A DNA stretch of 49,949 bases, from IMG/VR virus record IMGVR_UViG_3300012923_000004, positions 1 to 49,949 of that record, one strand, 5' to 3'. The notes below the pieces were generated by a model. That model saw only the letters and a list, made by a program, of their open reading frames with translations. It did not search any database and was not told the DNA's origin. A program made the position numbers and the translations under genes. This document shows positions 6,360 to 13,461 of the stretch, in pieces. Within the stretch, counting starts at the first letter, position 1. Each line of letters begins with the position of its first letter. Origin of the DNA: a virus.

Positions 6360-6594
6360 CTGCGAAAAGAACAGCGATCGTAAATTCGCCTGCGGTATCG
6401 GCCCCGAACTGCCGGAAGGCGATCAATACTTTTTCGAATCCGAAAGCCTTGCGGAATACAAAAGCGATTGTCCCGGTTGCAATCCCAGAGGCCCAAGACG
6501 GCTCGGCACACCAATATCCGAGTTGTCAGGCCGTCCCGGTCAGCAAGGATATGCCGAGTTCTGCCGCATTGCGAGGTCTTGGGGCTATGACTGA
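6337..6594 (+). CDS. Conserved small phage protein, 85 aa
   Basis: The start at 6337 has CAGGAG 8 bases upstream. The segments CPGCNPRGPRRLGTPISEL and SGRPGQQGYAEFCRIARSWGYD are a recurring block in small proteins of alphaproteobacterial and metagenomic phages. The Cys pairs (C20, CPGC) may bind metal. The role is unknown. Its stop overlaps the next start (ATGACTGA). Confidence 0.65.
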   Translation: MIHIRVDNCEKNSDRKFACGIGPELPEGDQYFFESESLAEYKSDCPGCNPRGPRRLGTPISELSGRPGQQGYAEFCRIARSWGYD

Positions 6595-6811
6595 GACGCC
6601 TTTCGTTTTCACATACAAGAACCATCGCGGTGAGACTGCAACGCGGACTGTCTCGCCGATCAGCGTTAGATTCGGTTCAACCGAATGGCATCCAGAGCGA
6701 CAATGGCTCTTGAAAGCATTTGATCACGAGAAATGCGCAGAGCGCGAATTTGCAATGGCAGATATCTCCGCCCTCGCCCAAGCGCAGGAACCGAGGGAGG
6801 ACAAGCGATGA
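6587..6811 (+). CDS. Stand-alone WYL-like domain protein, 74 aa
   Basis: The pattern FTYKNHRGETATRTVSP...WHPERQWLLKAFDHEK...REFAMADI matches the core of WYL-type domains (small SH3-like barrels that sense ligand or nucleic acid), here with QWLL in place of WYL. Bacterial WYL proteins are usually transcription regulators; this version has no DNA-binding domain. It could be an adaptor or competitor of a host WYL regulator. The start at 6587 is set by the overlap with the previous stop. Confidence 0.6.
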   Translation: MTETPFVFTYKNHRGETATRTVSPISVRFGSTEWHPERQWLLKAFDHEKCAEREFAMADISALAQAQEPREDKR

Positions 6812-7164
6812 TGAAGCAAACAGCAAATCTCAGGTTCATCAAGCGCCAAGTCGATAAGGACATTTACCGCATCCTTCAACAGCAATGGATCGATGACGAT
6901 CCGCCTGACGAAGGAGCTACCAGATATGCATGGCGCGATGTTCCGACCGCAGAGGAACAAGATGCAGTCCCTCCCCCGCAGGTGGATTCGGGAAGGGAGG
7001 AGATCGCGCGGATTATTGATCCTAGCGCAATGCAGCTTTACGGCAAATATAAAAATACCGATGTAGTGCTTCCGTTCGAAACGGGTTGTAGCGTCAATAA
7101 CGCCCTCGCCAAAGCCGACGCCATTCTCGCCCTCCGTCCTGAGCGAAGTGGGGGACGGGGATGA
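6808..7164 (+). CDS. Early protein, 118 aa, unknown
   Basis: The ATG at 6808 has GGGAGG 7 bases upstream and overlaps the preceding stop; 6811 is an alternative. Mixed helical protein with acidic DDDPPDEG and a final Arg/Gly-rich end. The segment ETGCSVNNALAKADAILAL is the most regular part. No known domain. Confidence 0.6.
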   Translation: MMKQTANLRFIKRQVDKDIYRILQQQWIDDDPPDEGATRYAWRDVPTAEEQDAVPPPQVDSGREEIARIIDPSAMQLYGKYKNTDVVLPFETGCSVNNALAKADAILALRPERSGGRG

Positions 7165-7418
7165 GCGATGAAGAACTCGAAATTCACTCAATCAAGTGGA
7201 ACGTCGCCCGCATCGCGCGCCTCAGCACCGGGCGCTTCGCCTTGCTTACGCACTATTCCGGAGGCGCGCTCGATATTATTAAAGTGGGAACGCTTGAGGA
7301 GATCGCCGATCACATTCCGACTGCGGAACAGTGTGTAGATACGCCGAGAGTAGAAAAGGAATGTTGCCGCGCTCCAATTAAGAAATCTTATCTAGACCTG
7401 GCCGATCTTGGCCTTTAA
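7161..7418 (+). CDS. Early protein, 85 aa, ending in LADLGL
   Basis: ATGA-coupled to the previous gene. A beta-rich N-terminal half (VARIARLSTGRFALLTHYSG), a short helix, then a Cys-containing linker (VEKECCRAP) leading to SYLDLADLGL at the C-terminus. The tail resembles those of the proteins at 2910 and 4371. Function unknown. Confidence 0.65.
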   Translation: MSDEELEIHSIKWNVARIARLSTGRFALLTHYSGGALDIIKVGTLEEIADHIPTAEQCVDTPRVEKECCRAPIKKSYLDLADLGL

Positions 7419-7432
7419 CAGAGGAGCCGACT

Positions 7433-7741
7433 ATGAATAAGTTTGATGTGATGGTTAAGGAACTCGCGTTACATGTCCGCGAGCGGCTGAATAAGGTCGA
7501 GAGTATCCCAAGGATTGAGTTTACAGTTGATATATCAGGGCGCACACACGATGGGGACCTCAAAATTAAATATGAGGTCGGCAGTGCCTACAATGATGGC
7601 GGGGCTGTAAAAGGCTCGAAGATCGAAATTGTTCTAGATGAATATATGCGCCGTTTTGGCTGGGATCAGCAAAATCAGCCTCTTTGCATCTCATTTGACG
7701 GAACCGAAACCACTCAAGAAGAGGACATTTTTAATGCTTAA
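7433..7741 (+). CDS. Early protein, 102 aa, unknown
   Basis: The ATG at 7433 follows GAGGAG. An N-terminal helix (DVMVKELALHVRERLNKV), then strands (IEFTVDISG, LKIKYEVG, IEIVLDEYMRRFG). The alternating pattern suggests an alpha/beta fold. No family recognised. Confidence 0.65.
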   Translation: MNKFDVMVKELALHVRERLNKVESIPRIEFTVDISGRTHDGDLKIKYEVGSAYNDGGAVKGSKIEIVLDEYMRRFGWDQQNQPLCISFDGTETTQEEDIFNA

Positions 7742-7766
7742 CCGCATCATAAAGACGGAGCCATCT

Positions 7767-8162
7767 ATGGAACACCCTTCCGCAGCCGCCGAGCGCCGAG
7801 CAACAGCTCTCGATGAAATCAACAAGATGCAACAGGACTTGATCCTGGCCCACGACAACGTGGCCGGCCTCAAGCGCGAACTAGATCACACTGAAGATCG
7901 GCTGGCTCTGATAACCGAGGAACGGGACCGCTACCGCCGACATGCTCACGTTTATCGGGGCAAGCTTATTGAACTCGCAACGGCGGTCGCGAACATCGGG
8001 TTGCTGACAGTTTCAGCCCAAGAAATCATGCGGACAGTCAACGAGTTGATTACTAAAGCCGAAAGTCCGGAGGAGGCCGCTGCTGAGGAGCGATCTGCGG
8101 CTGAGATTGTCAAGCAACTGCCGACTTTCCTGCAGAAGATTGAGGAGCCGGTAGCTAAATGA
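7767..8162 (+). CDS. Coiled-coil protein, 131 aa
   Basis: The start at 7767 has GGAG (in ACGGAGCC) 6 bases upstream and is preferred over the ATG at 7734, which lacks a good site. Residues about 15-70 form a long charged coiled coil (RELDHTEDRLALITEERDRY). The C-terminal half is helical and acidic (SPEEAAAEERSAAEIV). It may bridge other proteins; no enzyme motif. Confidence 0.65.
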   Translation: MEHPSAAAERRATALDEINKMQQDLILAHDNVAGLKRELDHTEDRLALITEERDRYRRHAHVYRGKLIELATAVANIGLLTVSAQEIMRTVNELITKAESPEEAAAEERSAAEIVKQLPTFLQKIEEPVAK

Positions 8163-8359
8163 TTATCCTCGGTGAATACGAAGCCTTTCAACGCCTTACT
8201 AACGGTCTCAAAATGGCCAAGGATGGCGCTGTAATGATGGCAGCCCACCGTCCGGATCAGGCTCAGCAATGGAACAAGATGGCGCAGGTCTACACCGTCT
8301 CGATTGAGGCGGTCTATAAACTCGCCGAGGAATCGGCTGCGAAAGGAACTAAACAATGA
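8159..8359 (+). CDS. Small helical protein, 66 aa, unknown
   Basis: ATGA-coupled to both neighbours. Predicted three-helix protein rich in Met, Ala and Gln (start MIILGEYEAFQRLTNGLKMA). No domain recognised. Confidence 0.55.
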   Translation: MIILGEYEAFQRLTNGLKMAKDGAVMMAAHRPDQAQQWNKMAQVYTVSIEAVYKLAEESAAKGTKQ

Positions 8360-8580
8360 CCGTAACCAAAGATCAGTTTCTAAAAATGCATAACGATGAC
8401 AAAAAAGACGGTTTTATCCGATGGATGCAGGAGCCAGCTGCAAAGGCACTTATTTCAACTATCCATCCATCAGAGCACTTAGTGGTTCTTTTGCAGTCAG
8501 CTTTTGAGTCGGGCTTTGGAAGCGGATCAGTCTCCACGACAATCTCATTTCTAACGCATGTCGTGGGGCCACGCCCATGA
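8356..8580 (+). CDS. Small protein, 74 aa, unknown
   Basis: ATGA-coupled. The basic N-terminus (MTVTKDQFLKMHNDDKKDGF) is followed by a helix and a Gly/Ser-rich segment (FESGFGSGSVSTTISFL). The stop overlaps the helicase start (ATGA), tying it to helicase translation. Confidence 0.55.
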   Translation: MTVTKDQFLKMHNDDKKDGFIRWMQEPAAKALISTIHPSEHLVVLLQSAFESGFGSGSVSTTISFLTHVVGPRP

Positions 8581-10067
8581 CCCTCGAAGAGGTACTCGCA
8601 CCAAAGCCCCGACTCCAGCCAACGGACGAGCAAGCGGCAATCATCGAAGCCGCTTGCTCAACCAAGGACAATCTCCTTATTAACGCCCTAGCTGGGGCTG
8701 CTAAGACCAGTACTTTGGTCATGATCGCGGAGGCCTTGCCAAGCAGCCTCCCGATTCTTTCCCTTGCCTTCAACAAGCGCATCGCCGAGGAGATGAAAAC
8801 CCGCCTTCCCGGCAACGTCATGTGCAAGACACTCAACGCCATCGGCCATGGCGTCTGGGCTCAGACCATCGCGCGCCGGAAGATCGTGGTTTCCACCAAG
8901 AAATCCTACGAAATTCTCAAGTCCCTAGTCGACGACATGAAGCGAGGAGACCGTTCCGATGCCTACGACACGTTCTCCGAAACCCTCAAGCTCATTGGCG
9001 CAGCCAAACTGGCGGGATACATTCCAGAAAAATCCCCGACTGGCCGTCGTCTTATATCCTGTGACGATTTTTGGGCTTCCCTCGACGAGGATGCGGAGGA
9101 GGTGTCCAGAGACCTTGTGGACCGAGCGCTTATCGAATCCATCACCCAAGCCTATCAAGGGATCATTGACTTTGACGATCAGATTTACATGTCCTGTCTG
9201 TTTGGCGGAACATTCCCTAAATTTCCGCTGGTCCTCGTTGACGAGGCTCAGGACTTGTCTGCCATTAATCATGCAATGCTCGACAAGCTCGTCGTCAATC
9301 GGCTCATTGCAGTTGGCGACCCTTGGCAGAGCATTTACGCTTTTCGTGGAGCCCTCAGTACAAGTATGGCAACTCTCCGCGACCGATTTAAGATGAAGGA
9401 GATGAATCTATCGATTTCGTTCCGGTGCCCGAAAGTGGTAGTGGAACGAGCGCGCTTCCGCGCACCGCATATGCAATATCCAGAATGGGCTGTGGAGGGC
9501 CAAGTCAATGTGCCTACTGAGTGGTCTACTGGCGATATCGGTGACGGGGCTGCCATTATATGCCGTAACAATGCCCCACTTTTTAGACTTGCCTTTCTTC
9601 TTATTCGTAGCGGCCGCGGCGTTACTGTCGTTGGCAGCGATATTGGTCCTGCTCTCGTTAAAGCTTTGAAAAAGCTCGGCCCGGAGGACATGACCTATGA
9701 GCAAACGAATAAAGCCATCGACGCGTGGGAGACCGAGCGGCTCCGGAAGGCGAAAGGTAAAGCTGCTACAAAAGATAAGGCTGAATGCTTACGAGTATTC
9801 TTGTCTGTCGGAGGCTCTCTTGCTGGTGCCACCGCCTATGCTGAAAGCATCTTCAAGTCTACTGGCCCTATACAGCTTTTGTCGGGGCATAAATCTAAAG
9901 GATTGGAGTACGACCACGTATTTCATCTCGATCCAAGCCGAATCCCTTCTCCCTACGCCGAAGGCGAGGACGCGCTCGAACAAGAGCTAAACATCCGCTA
10001 TGTCATACTGACGCGGGCCAAGATGAGTTATACGGAAATTGAGATGGAGGGCTACGTTGGCCTATAA
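8577..10067 (+). CDS. UvrD/Rep-type superfamily 1 DNA helicase
   Basis: 496 residues with the SF1A motif series in order: Walker A ALAGAAKTST (about 37-46; GAAKT instead of the usual GAGKT), Walker B LVLVDEAQD (about 218-226), motif III GDPWQSIYAFRGA (about 247-259), motif IV SISFRCP, motif V SGHKSKGLEYDHVF (about 436-449) and motif VI IRYVILTRAK (about 472-481). These proteins move 3' to 5' on DNA using ATP. At under 500 residues it lacks the large insertion subdomains of host UvrD. It could act in replication restart or recombination together with the nuclease and annealing genes downstream. The end overlaps the next gene. Confidence 0.92.
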   Translation: MTLEEVLAPKPRLQPTDEQAAIIEAACSTKDNLLINALAGAAKTSTLVMIAEALPSSLPILSLAFNKRIAEEMKTRLPGNVMCKTLNAIGHGVWAQTIARRKIVVSTKKSYEILKSLVDDMKRGDRSDAYDTFSETLKLIGAAKLAGYIPEKSPTGRRLISCDDFWASLDEDAEEVSRDLVDRALIESITQAYQGIIDFDDQIYMSCLFGGTFPKFPLVLVDEAQDLSAINHAMLDKLVVNRLIAVGDPWQSIYAFRGALSTSMATLRDRFKMKEMNLSISFRCPKVVVERARFRAPHMQYPEWAVEGQVNVPTEWSTGDIGDGAAIICRNNAPLFRLAFLLIRSGRGVTVVGSDIGPALVKALKKLGPEDMTYEQTNKAIDAWETERLRKAKGKAATKDKAECLRVFLSVGGSLAGATAYAESIFKSTGPIQLLSGHKSKGLEYDHVFHLDPSRIPSPYAEGEDALEQELNIRYVILTRAKMSYTEIEMEGYVGL

Positions 10068-10359
10068 CACTTCCATAACCTCTTATGTCGATATCAGAGG
10101 CGCAGCCGATAAGGCCCTTTCCTCGGAAAAAGGCGTCCGCCTCACCTTCCCCGATGAGAGAGCCGCTATGACCTTCAAGGGCCGCTTTCATTCTTTCCGC
10201 TGGCAGGACCGCAAAGAGAACAAGAAGATATACCCGGAGAGCGACCCGATGCACGGTTGCTCGGCCTATGATCCGCTGATGGTCAAGACCGTGAGCCCGA
10301 CGGTGGTGGCGCTTATTAAGCTGGAGGGGGTGGAATTTGAGGTGGAGGAAATCAAATAA
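10057..10359 (+). CDS. Small protein, 100 aa, unknown
   Basis: Chosen start is TTG 10057, six bases after GGAGG (10046-10050) and overlapping the helicase stop. A second TTG at 10039 lacks such a site. The protein is mixed alpha/beta with a Lys/Asp-rich middle (QDRKENKKIYPESDP) and an acidic end (VEFEVEEIK). Unknown function; coupling to the helicase suggests a shared process. Confidence 0.6.
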   Translation: MAYNTSITSYVDIRGAADKALSSEKGVRLTFPDERAAMTFKGRFHSFRWQDRKENKKIYPESDPMHGCSAYDPLMVKTVSPTVVALIKLEGVEFEVEEIK

Positions 10360-10422
10360 GAATTTGACCCGTACCATACCGCCGCGCACCTGAAAAAAGA
10401 TCGGAGGGAACCAAAATAATTG

Positions 10423-10453
10423 TTGACAATTGTATGCACGATGTGGTCATATA
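10423..10453 (+). promoter_or_regulatory. Candidate promoter for the second small-gene operon
   Basis: A perfect -35 box TTGACA (10423-10428) is followed by CATATA (10448-10453) with a 19-base spacer, longer than ideal. It sits in the 151-bp gap (10360-10510) before the gene at 10511. The -10 assignment is uncertain. The rest of the gap is GC-rich with CCCGGCG/CGCCAC-like repeats and no clear terminator. Confidence 0.5.
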
Positions 10454-10510
10454 ACCGCACCCCGGCGCGGCACCCGCCACCCGGTGCCTTTTACCCCAAA
10501 TGAGGAACCA

Positions 10511-11056
10511 ATGGAACAGATCACAATTGCTGCCCAGACCTTTAACGTCCCGCTCCGTTACGAGGAAGGCCACGAGCTTTCCGCCGGCGAGGCTTCGGCC
10601 CTCAACCAGACCTACCACGAGAACATTCGCAACAACCTGGCCAAAAAGGCCAAAGAGGGTGTGCTGACCCAAGCCGATGTGGATGCTTACGCATCCGAAT
10701 ATCAGTTCGGTGTCCGCGCTGCTGGCGTTGGCGTCTCTCGCGATCCTGTTATGTCCGAGGCCATGCGGATCGCCAAGAAGCAAATCGGCGAGTTGCTCAA
10801 GAAAAACGGGAAGAAGATCGGGGACTACGAGGTCGCCGCAATCAATCAGGCCGCGAAGAACCTGCTCGACAAAGACCCGGCGATCCTCGAACTCGCGAAG
10901 CAGCGGGTTGCCGAGCAACAGTCGCTCGCGTCCGCGGACCTCGGGGACATCTTGTCTGGACTCACCGAAAAGCCGGCTCCTGCACCCTCGCCGGCTCCGG
11001 CTCAGGAAACCCAAGCCCCGGCGACTGCCCCCGCCGCCGAGACGAAGGCCGCCTGA
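10511..11056 (+). CDS. Helical protein, 181 aa, paralogue of the 2910-3371 gene
   Basis: The ATG at 10511 follows TGAGGA. Residues about 30-130 are helical. DPVMSEAMRIAKKQIGELL, GKKIGDYEVAAI and ELAKQRVAEQ line up with matching blocks in the protein at 2910. Then SADLGDILSGL and a 45-residue Pro/Ala/Thr-rich tail that the paralogue lacks. The tail may be a flexible linker or a surface-exposed extension. Both copies have their own upstream promoter-like signals, suggesting they are expressed strongly. Function unknown. Confidence 0.8.
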   Translation: MEQITIAAQTFNVPLRYEEGHELSAGEASALNQTYHENIRNNLAKKAKEGVLTQADVDAYASEYQFGVRAAGVGVSRDPVMSEAMRIAKKQIGELLKKNGKKIGDYEVAAINQAAKNLLDKDPAILELAKQRVAEQQSLASADLGDILSGLTEKPAPAPSPAPAQETQAPATAPAAETKAA

Positions 11057-11059
11057 GTC

Positions 11060-11269
11060 TTGCCGGGGGTCTCGCTCAATATCTTGTACGAGGCCCTCGG
11101 CTCCCAATTCGGCGTCTCCGTTCAGTGTTCGGCCGGAGACGCCGATAAGGTCCGAGCGAAATTGTACGCACTCCGCAAGGAGCATAATGATTCAGACCTC
11201 AATTGTCTGGCCATCGCACAATCTCCCTCCGACCCAAATGTGCTGTGGATTGTTAAGGTGACGAGATGA
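11060..11269 (+). CDS. Small protein, 69 aa, conserved-looking
   Basis: Begins with a TTG at 11060 four bases after the previous stop; another TTG at 11084 is possible. The block RAKLYALRKEHNDSDLNCLAI, then LWIVKVTR, looks like a compact alpha/beta protein. Resemblance to short proteins in other phage early operons is a memory-based impression. Function unknown. The stop overlaps the next ATG. Confidence 0.55.
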   Translation: MPGVSLNILYEALGSQFGVSVQCSAGDADKVRAKLYALRKEHNDSDLNCLAIAQSPSDPNVLWIVKVTR

Positions 11270-11433
11270 CAAATCAAAAGCTTGCTCAACTCTTCGAGAA
11301 CGAGGCCACTTACATAAATCAGTGGGCTGATCGAGATTACGAGTACGCTTTAGCTAAATCATTACTGAGGATCGCGAATAACATCCGCGCAATTCCTGAA
11401 TTAGTCTTGAAAGAGGTTGATGATGAAGCGTAA
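11266..11433 (+). CDS. Small helical protein, 55 aa, unknown
   Basis: ATGA-coupled start. Entirely helical (start MTNQKLAQLFENEATYINQW), ending in KEVDDEA. It overlaps the ribbon-helix-helix gene by 11 bases in another frame. Possibly a partner of that protein; nothing more can be inferred. Confidence 0.5.
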   Translation: MTNQKLAQLFENEATYINQWADRDYEYALAKSLLRIANNIRAIPELVLKEVDDEA

Positions 11434-11641
11434 GGAAGATCGCCCGATCACCAAGCACACCTTGAACCTCTACGCCGGGCAGCTCGACAAGCTCCAAGAA
11501 CTTCACCCGCGCCTCGGCGCGGCCAAAGTCATTCGAACCCTCGTTGACGATCACATTCGCTCGGTCGCCGAGGGCGTCGCCCAGATCGTCGAACCTATCC
11601 CTGAATCCAATGTGCAAATAGAGGAGATTTTGCCGTCATGA
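11423..11641 (+). CDS. Ribbon-helix-helix DNA-binding protein, 72 aa
   Basis: After a basic N-terminus (MKRKEDRP), the strand TKHTLNLY is followed by two helices (GQLDKLQELHP, GAAKVIRTLVDDHIRSV), the ribbon-helix-helix pattern of Arc/MetJ/CopG-like repressors, which bind operators as dimers. The start at 11423 has AGAGG six bases upstream; ATG 11420 is also possible. It is the only clear DNA-binding regulator in the early unit and a candidate to bind the inverted repeats at 1932-2178. Confidence 0.7.
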   Translation: MKRKEDRPITKHTLNLYAGQLDKLQELHPRLGAAKVIRTLVDDHIRSVAEGVAQIVEPIPESNVQIEEILPS

Positions 11642-11868
11642 GAGAACTCCATCAGCGCCTTTCCGACCTAAAGTTCTCGCTCGAAGAAATGAGGAATGAA
11701 CTTCACGAAGAGCAAAAATACGCAGCAAGCGAACACGATGCTTGGGAAGATGATCATGAGGAAAGTGATGATGAGCCCGAAATCATCGACAACTCCGACT
11801 CCATCGATCGCTATGACAGGGCCATCAATTTGCTTAGTCAAGCCTTGATGGTGCTCGACAATGACTGA
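11638..11868 (+). CDS. Very acidic small protein, 76 aa
   Basis: ATGA-coupled. An N-terminal helix (RELHQRLSDLKFSLEEMRNE), then a strongly acidic stretch (DAWEDDHEESDDEPEIIDN) and a closing helix. The charge makes it a possible DNA mimic, as seen in several phage anti-host proteins. This is inference from composition only. Confidence 0.6.
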   Translation: MRELHQRLSDLKFSLEEMRNELHEEQKYAASEHDAWEDDHEESDDEPEIIDNSDSIDRYDRAINLLSQALMVLDND

Positions 11869-12073
11869 CATGACCGAGCTTTTCGCGCGCGATCCGCTCA
11901 AGCACACTCGCGAGTCCATCGACGAGATTATCGCGTACTATCGGCAAGCCCGCGTGAACTTCCTCAATGGCGAGAAATCCGCGGGCTCGACTAAGAAGGC
12001 CAAGGCGGCGGTGCCGAAGGGCGAGAAGCTCGGGTCTTTAGACCTCGATGAACTTTTGGGGAAGCAGCAATGA
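11861..12073 (+). CDS. Small conserved phage protein, 70 aa
   Basis: ATG 11861; a second ATG follows at 11870. The start MTDMTELFARDPLKHTRESI and IIAYYRQARVNF, a Lys/Ala-rich linker and the end SLDLDELLGKQQ form a layout I associate with small proteins next to Cas4-like nuclease genes in other phages. It may be an accessory factor of that nuclease. It overlaps the next start. Confidence 0.6.
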   Translation: MTDMTELFARDPLKHTRESIDEIIAYYRQARVNFLNGEKSAGSTKKAKAAVPKGEKLGSLDLDELLGKQQ

Positions 12074-13083
12074 GCGAGGTTCTCGAAAGGCCAATAACTC
12101 CATCCCCATTCCTCCCCGGCACCAACATTCAATATGCTTGGGACAGCACTTCTTTAGGCTGGTTAAAGACCTGCCCTCGACTCTACCAATACAATCAGAT
12201 CGAAGGCTGGCGTCAGCGCGGCCCATCGGTCCACCTCGACTTCGGCGGCTTCTATCACTCGGCGCTTGAATTGTACGATCGGCGACGCGCAGCGGAGATA
12301 GGTCATAATGAGGCGCTTTATGAAGCGGTGAAGTATTGCCTTGAAGTGACGTGGCGAGTTGATATGGACCCTGAAACGGGTATCGATGTTGGCTCGCCAT
12401 TGGACTGGGGCCACCACCTCAAGACCCGCGAGACCTTAGTCCGTTCAGTCATTTGGTATCTCGAAGAGTTCGGCGAGAATGACGCGGCCAAAACCGTGGT
12501 GCTGGCGAATGGAAAACCGGCGGTGGAACTTTCGTTCAAGCTCGAACTGGACTTTGGGCCAGAGCATCAATATCATCCATTAGGCTCGCCAAAGTTAGAT
12601 AGTGAACGCCAGCCCTACATCCTTTCCGGCCATCTCGACCGCCTCGTATCCTTTTCCGACGGCCTCTACGTCATGGACCGCAAGACCTCCTCAACCACCA
12701 TCGGGGGATATTACTTTGACGGATTCAATCCTCACAATCAAATGTCGCTTTACACGTTCGCGAGCAAGGTCATATACCAAACTCCTGTTCGAGGCGTTAT
12801 CATCGACGCGGCCCAAATCGCTGTCGGTTTCACTCGTTTCAGTCGAGGCTTTACCTTCCGAACCGAAGCCCAGACGGAAGAGTGGCTCCAAGAAACTCGG
12901 CACTGGCTCGAACTCGCCGAGGGCTTTGCTCTAGCAAATCATTGGCCTATGAATGATATGTCGTGCCATCAGTATGGCGGCTGTGTCTTCCGCAAAGTAT
13001 GCTCAAAGAGCCCGGAGGTTCGGCAGAAATTCTTGGAAAGCGATTTTGTGAAGCGGCCTTGGAACCCGCTGGAGCCACGATGA
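12070..13083 (+). CDS. PD-(D/E)XK nuclease, Cas4/RecB-like, probably with Fe-S cluster
   Basis: 337 residues. The nuclease core shows SGHLDRLV (about 187-194, catalytic Asp) and VMDRKTS (about 200-206, D-x-K), the RecB-family signature. Four Cys residues at about 35, 299, 305 and 311 (CHQYGGCVFRKVC) are arranged like the iron-sulfur staple of Cas4 and AddB nucleases, with a long interval between the first and the last three. The family resects or trims DNA ends, usually 5' to 3'. Lying two genes before the Sak4-like ATPase, it probably generates single strands for recombination. ATGA-coupled on both sides. Confidence 0.85.
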   Translation: MSEVLERPITPSPFLPGTNIQYAWDSTSLGWLKTCPRLYQYNQIEGWRQRGPSVHLDFGGFYHSALELYDRRRAAEIGHNEALYEAVKYCLEVTWRVDMDPETGIDVGSPLDWGHHLKTRETLVRSVIWYLEEFGENDAAKTVVLANGKPAVELSFKLELDFGPEHQYHPLGSPKLDSERQPYILSGHLDRLVSFSDGLYVMDRKTSSTTIGGYYFDGFNPHNQMSLYTFASKVIYQTPVRGVIIDAAQIAVGFTRFSRGFTFRTEAQTEEWLQETRHWLELAEGFALANHWPMNDMSCHQYGGCVFRKVCSKSPEVRQKFLESDFVKRPWNPLEPR

Positions 13084-13232
13084 TGGGTAATTTCTGGATT
13101 AAAAAGACTCACTTTGAATGGCAATTTTATCCGTCATGGAAGTTTAGTTACAGCAAACTTCGCGATCCGTTTGGGCCAGCGCTTTATTTCTTGTGCCTTG
13201 GACCAGTTCAATTTCGTTGGTGGAGCAAATGA
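13080..13232 (+). CDS. Small aromatic protein, 50 aa
   Basis: The ATG at 13080 has GGAG six bases upstream. Unusually rich in Trp, Phe and Tyr (HFEWQFYPSWKFSYSKLRDP). It could be membrane-associated or a small beta fold. Function unknown. Confidence 0.5.
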   Translation: MMGNFWIKKTHFEWQFYPSWKFSYSKLRDPFGPALYFLCLGPVQFRWWSK

Positions 13233-13441
13233 TCTTATCCTTTCCCTGCGTTATAACCGACATCTTCGAGCGCAAATTCCAGAAGCACCACCGAGGGACC
13301 GGAGACGCCGCCATATTCTCGTCTCATTCCGCGGGCTGGTATATTCAGATCGAAGGGGCTTTCAGCATTTTCGTGGGGGATCAACGTCCAGAATTTAATA
13401 TCGACGAGGCGGTGGTGCTTTCAATCAGAAAGGCGACGTGA
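13229..13441 (+). CDS. Small protein, 70 aa, unknown
   Basis: The start at 13229 overlaps the previous stop and has GGAG five bases upstream; the longer frame from 13193 lacks a site. Beta-rich (GDAAIFSSHSAGWYIQIEGA, FSIFVGD). No known domain. Confidence 0.55.
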   Translation: MILSFPCVITDIFERKFQKHHRGTGDAAIFSSHSAGWYIQIEGAFSIFVGDQRPEFNIDEAVVLSIRKAT

Positions 13442-13461
13442 TGGCAGAACGGAGTCAATGA

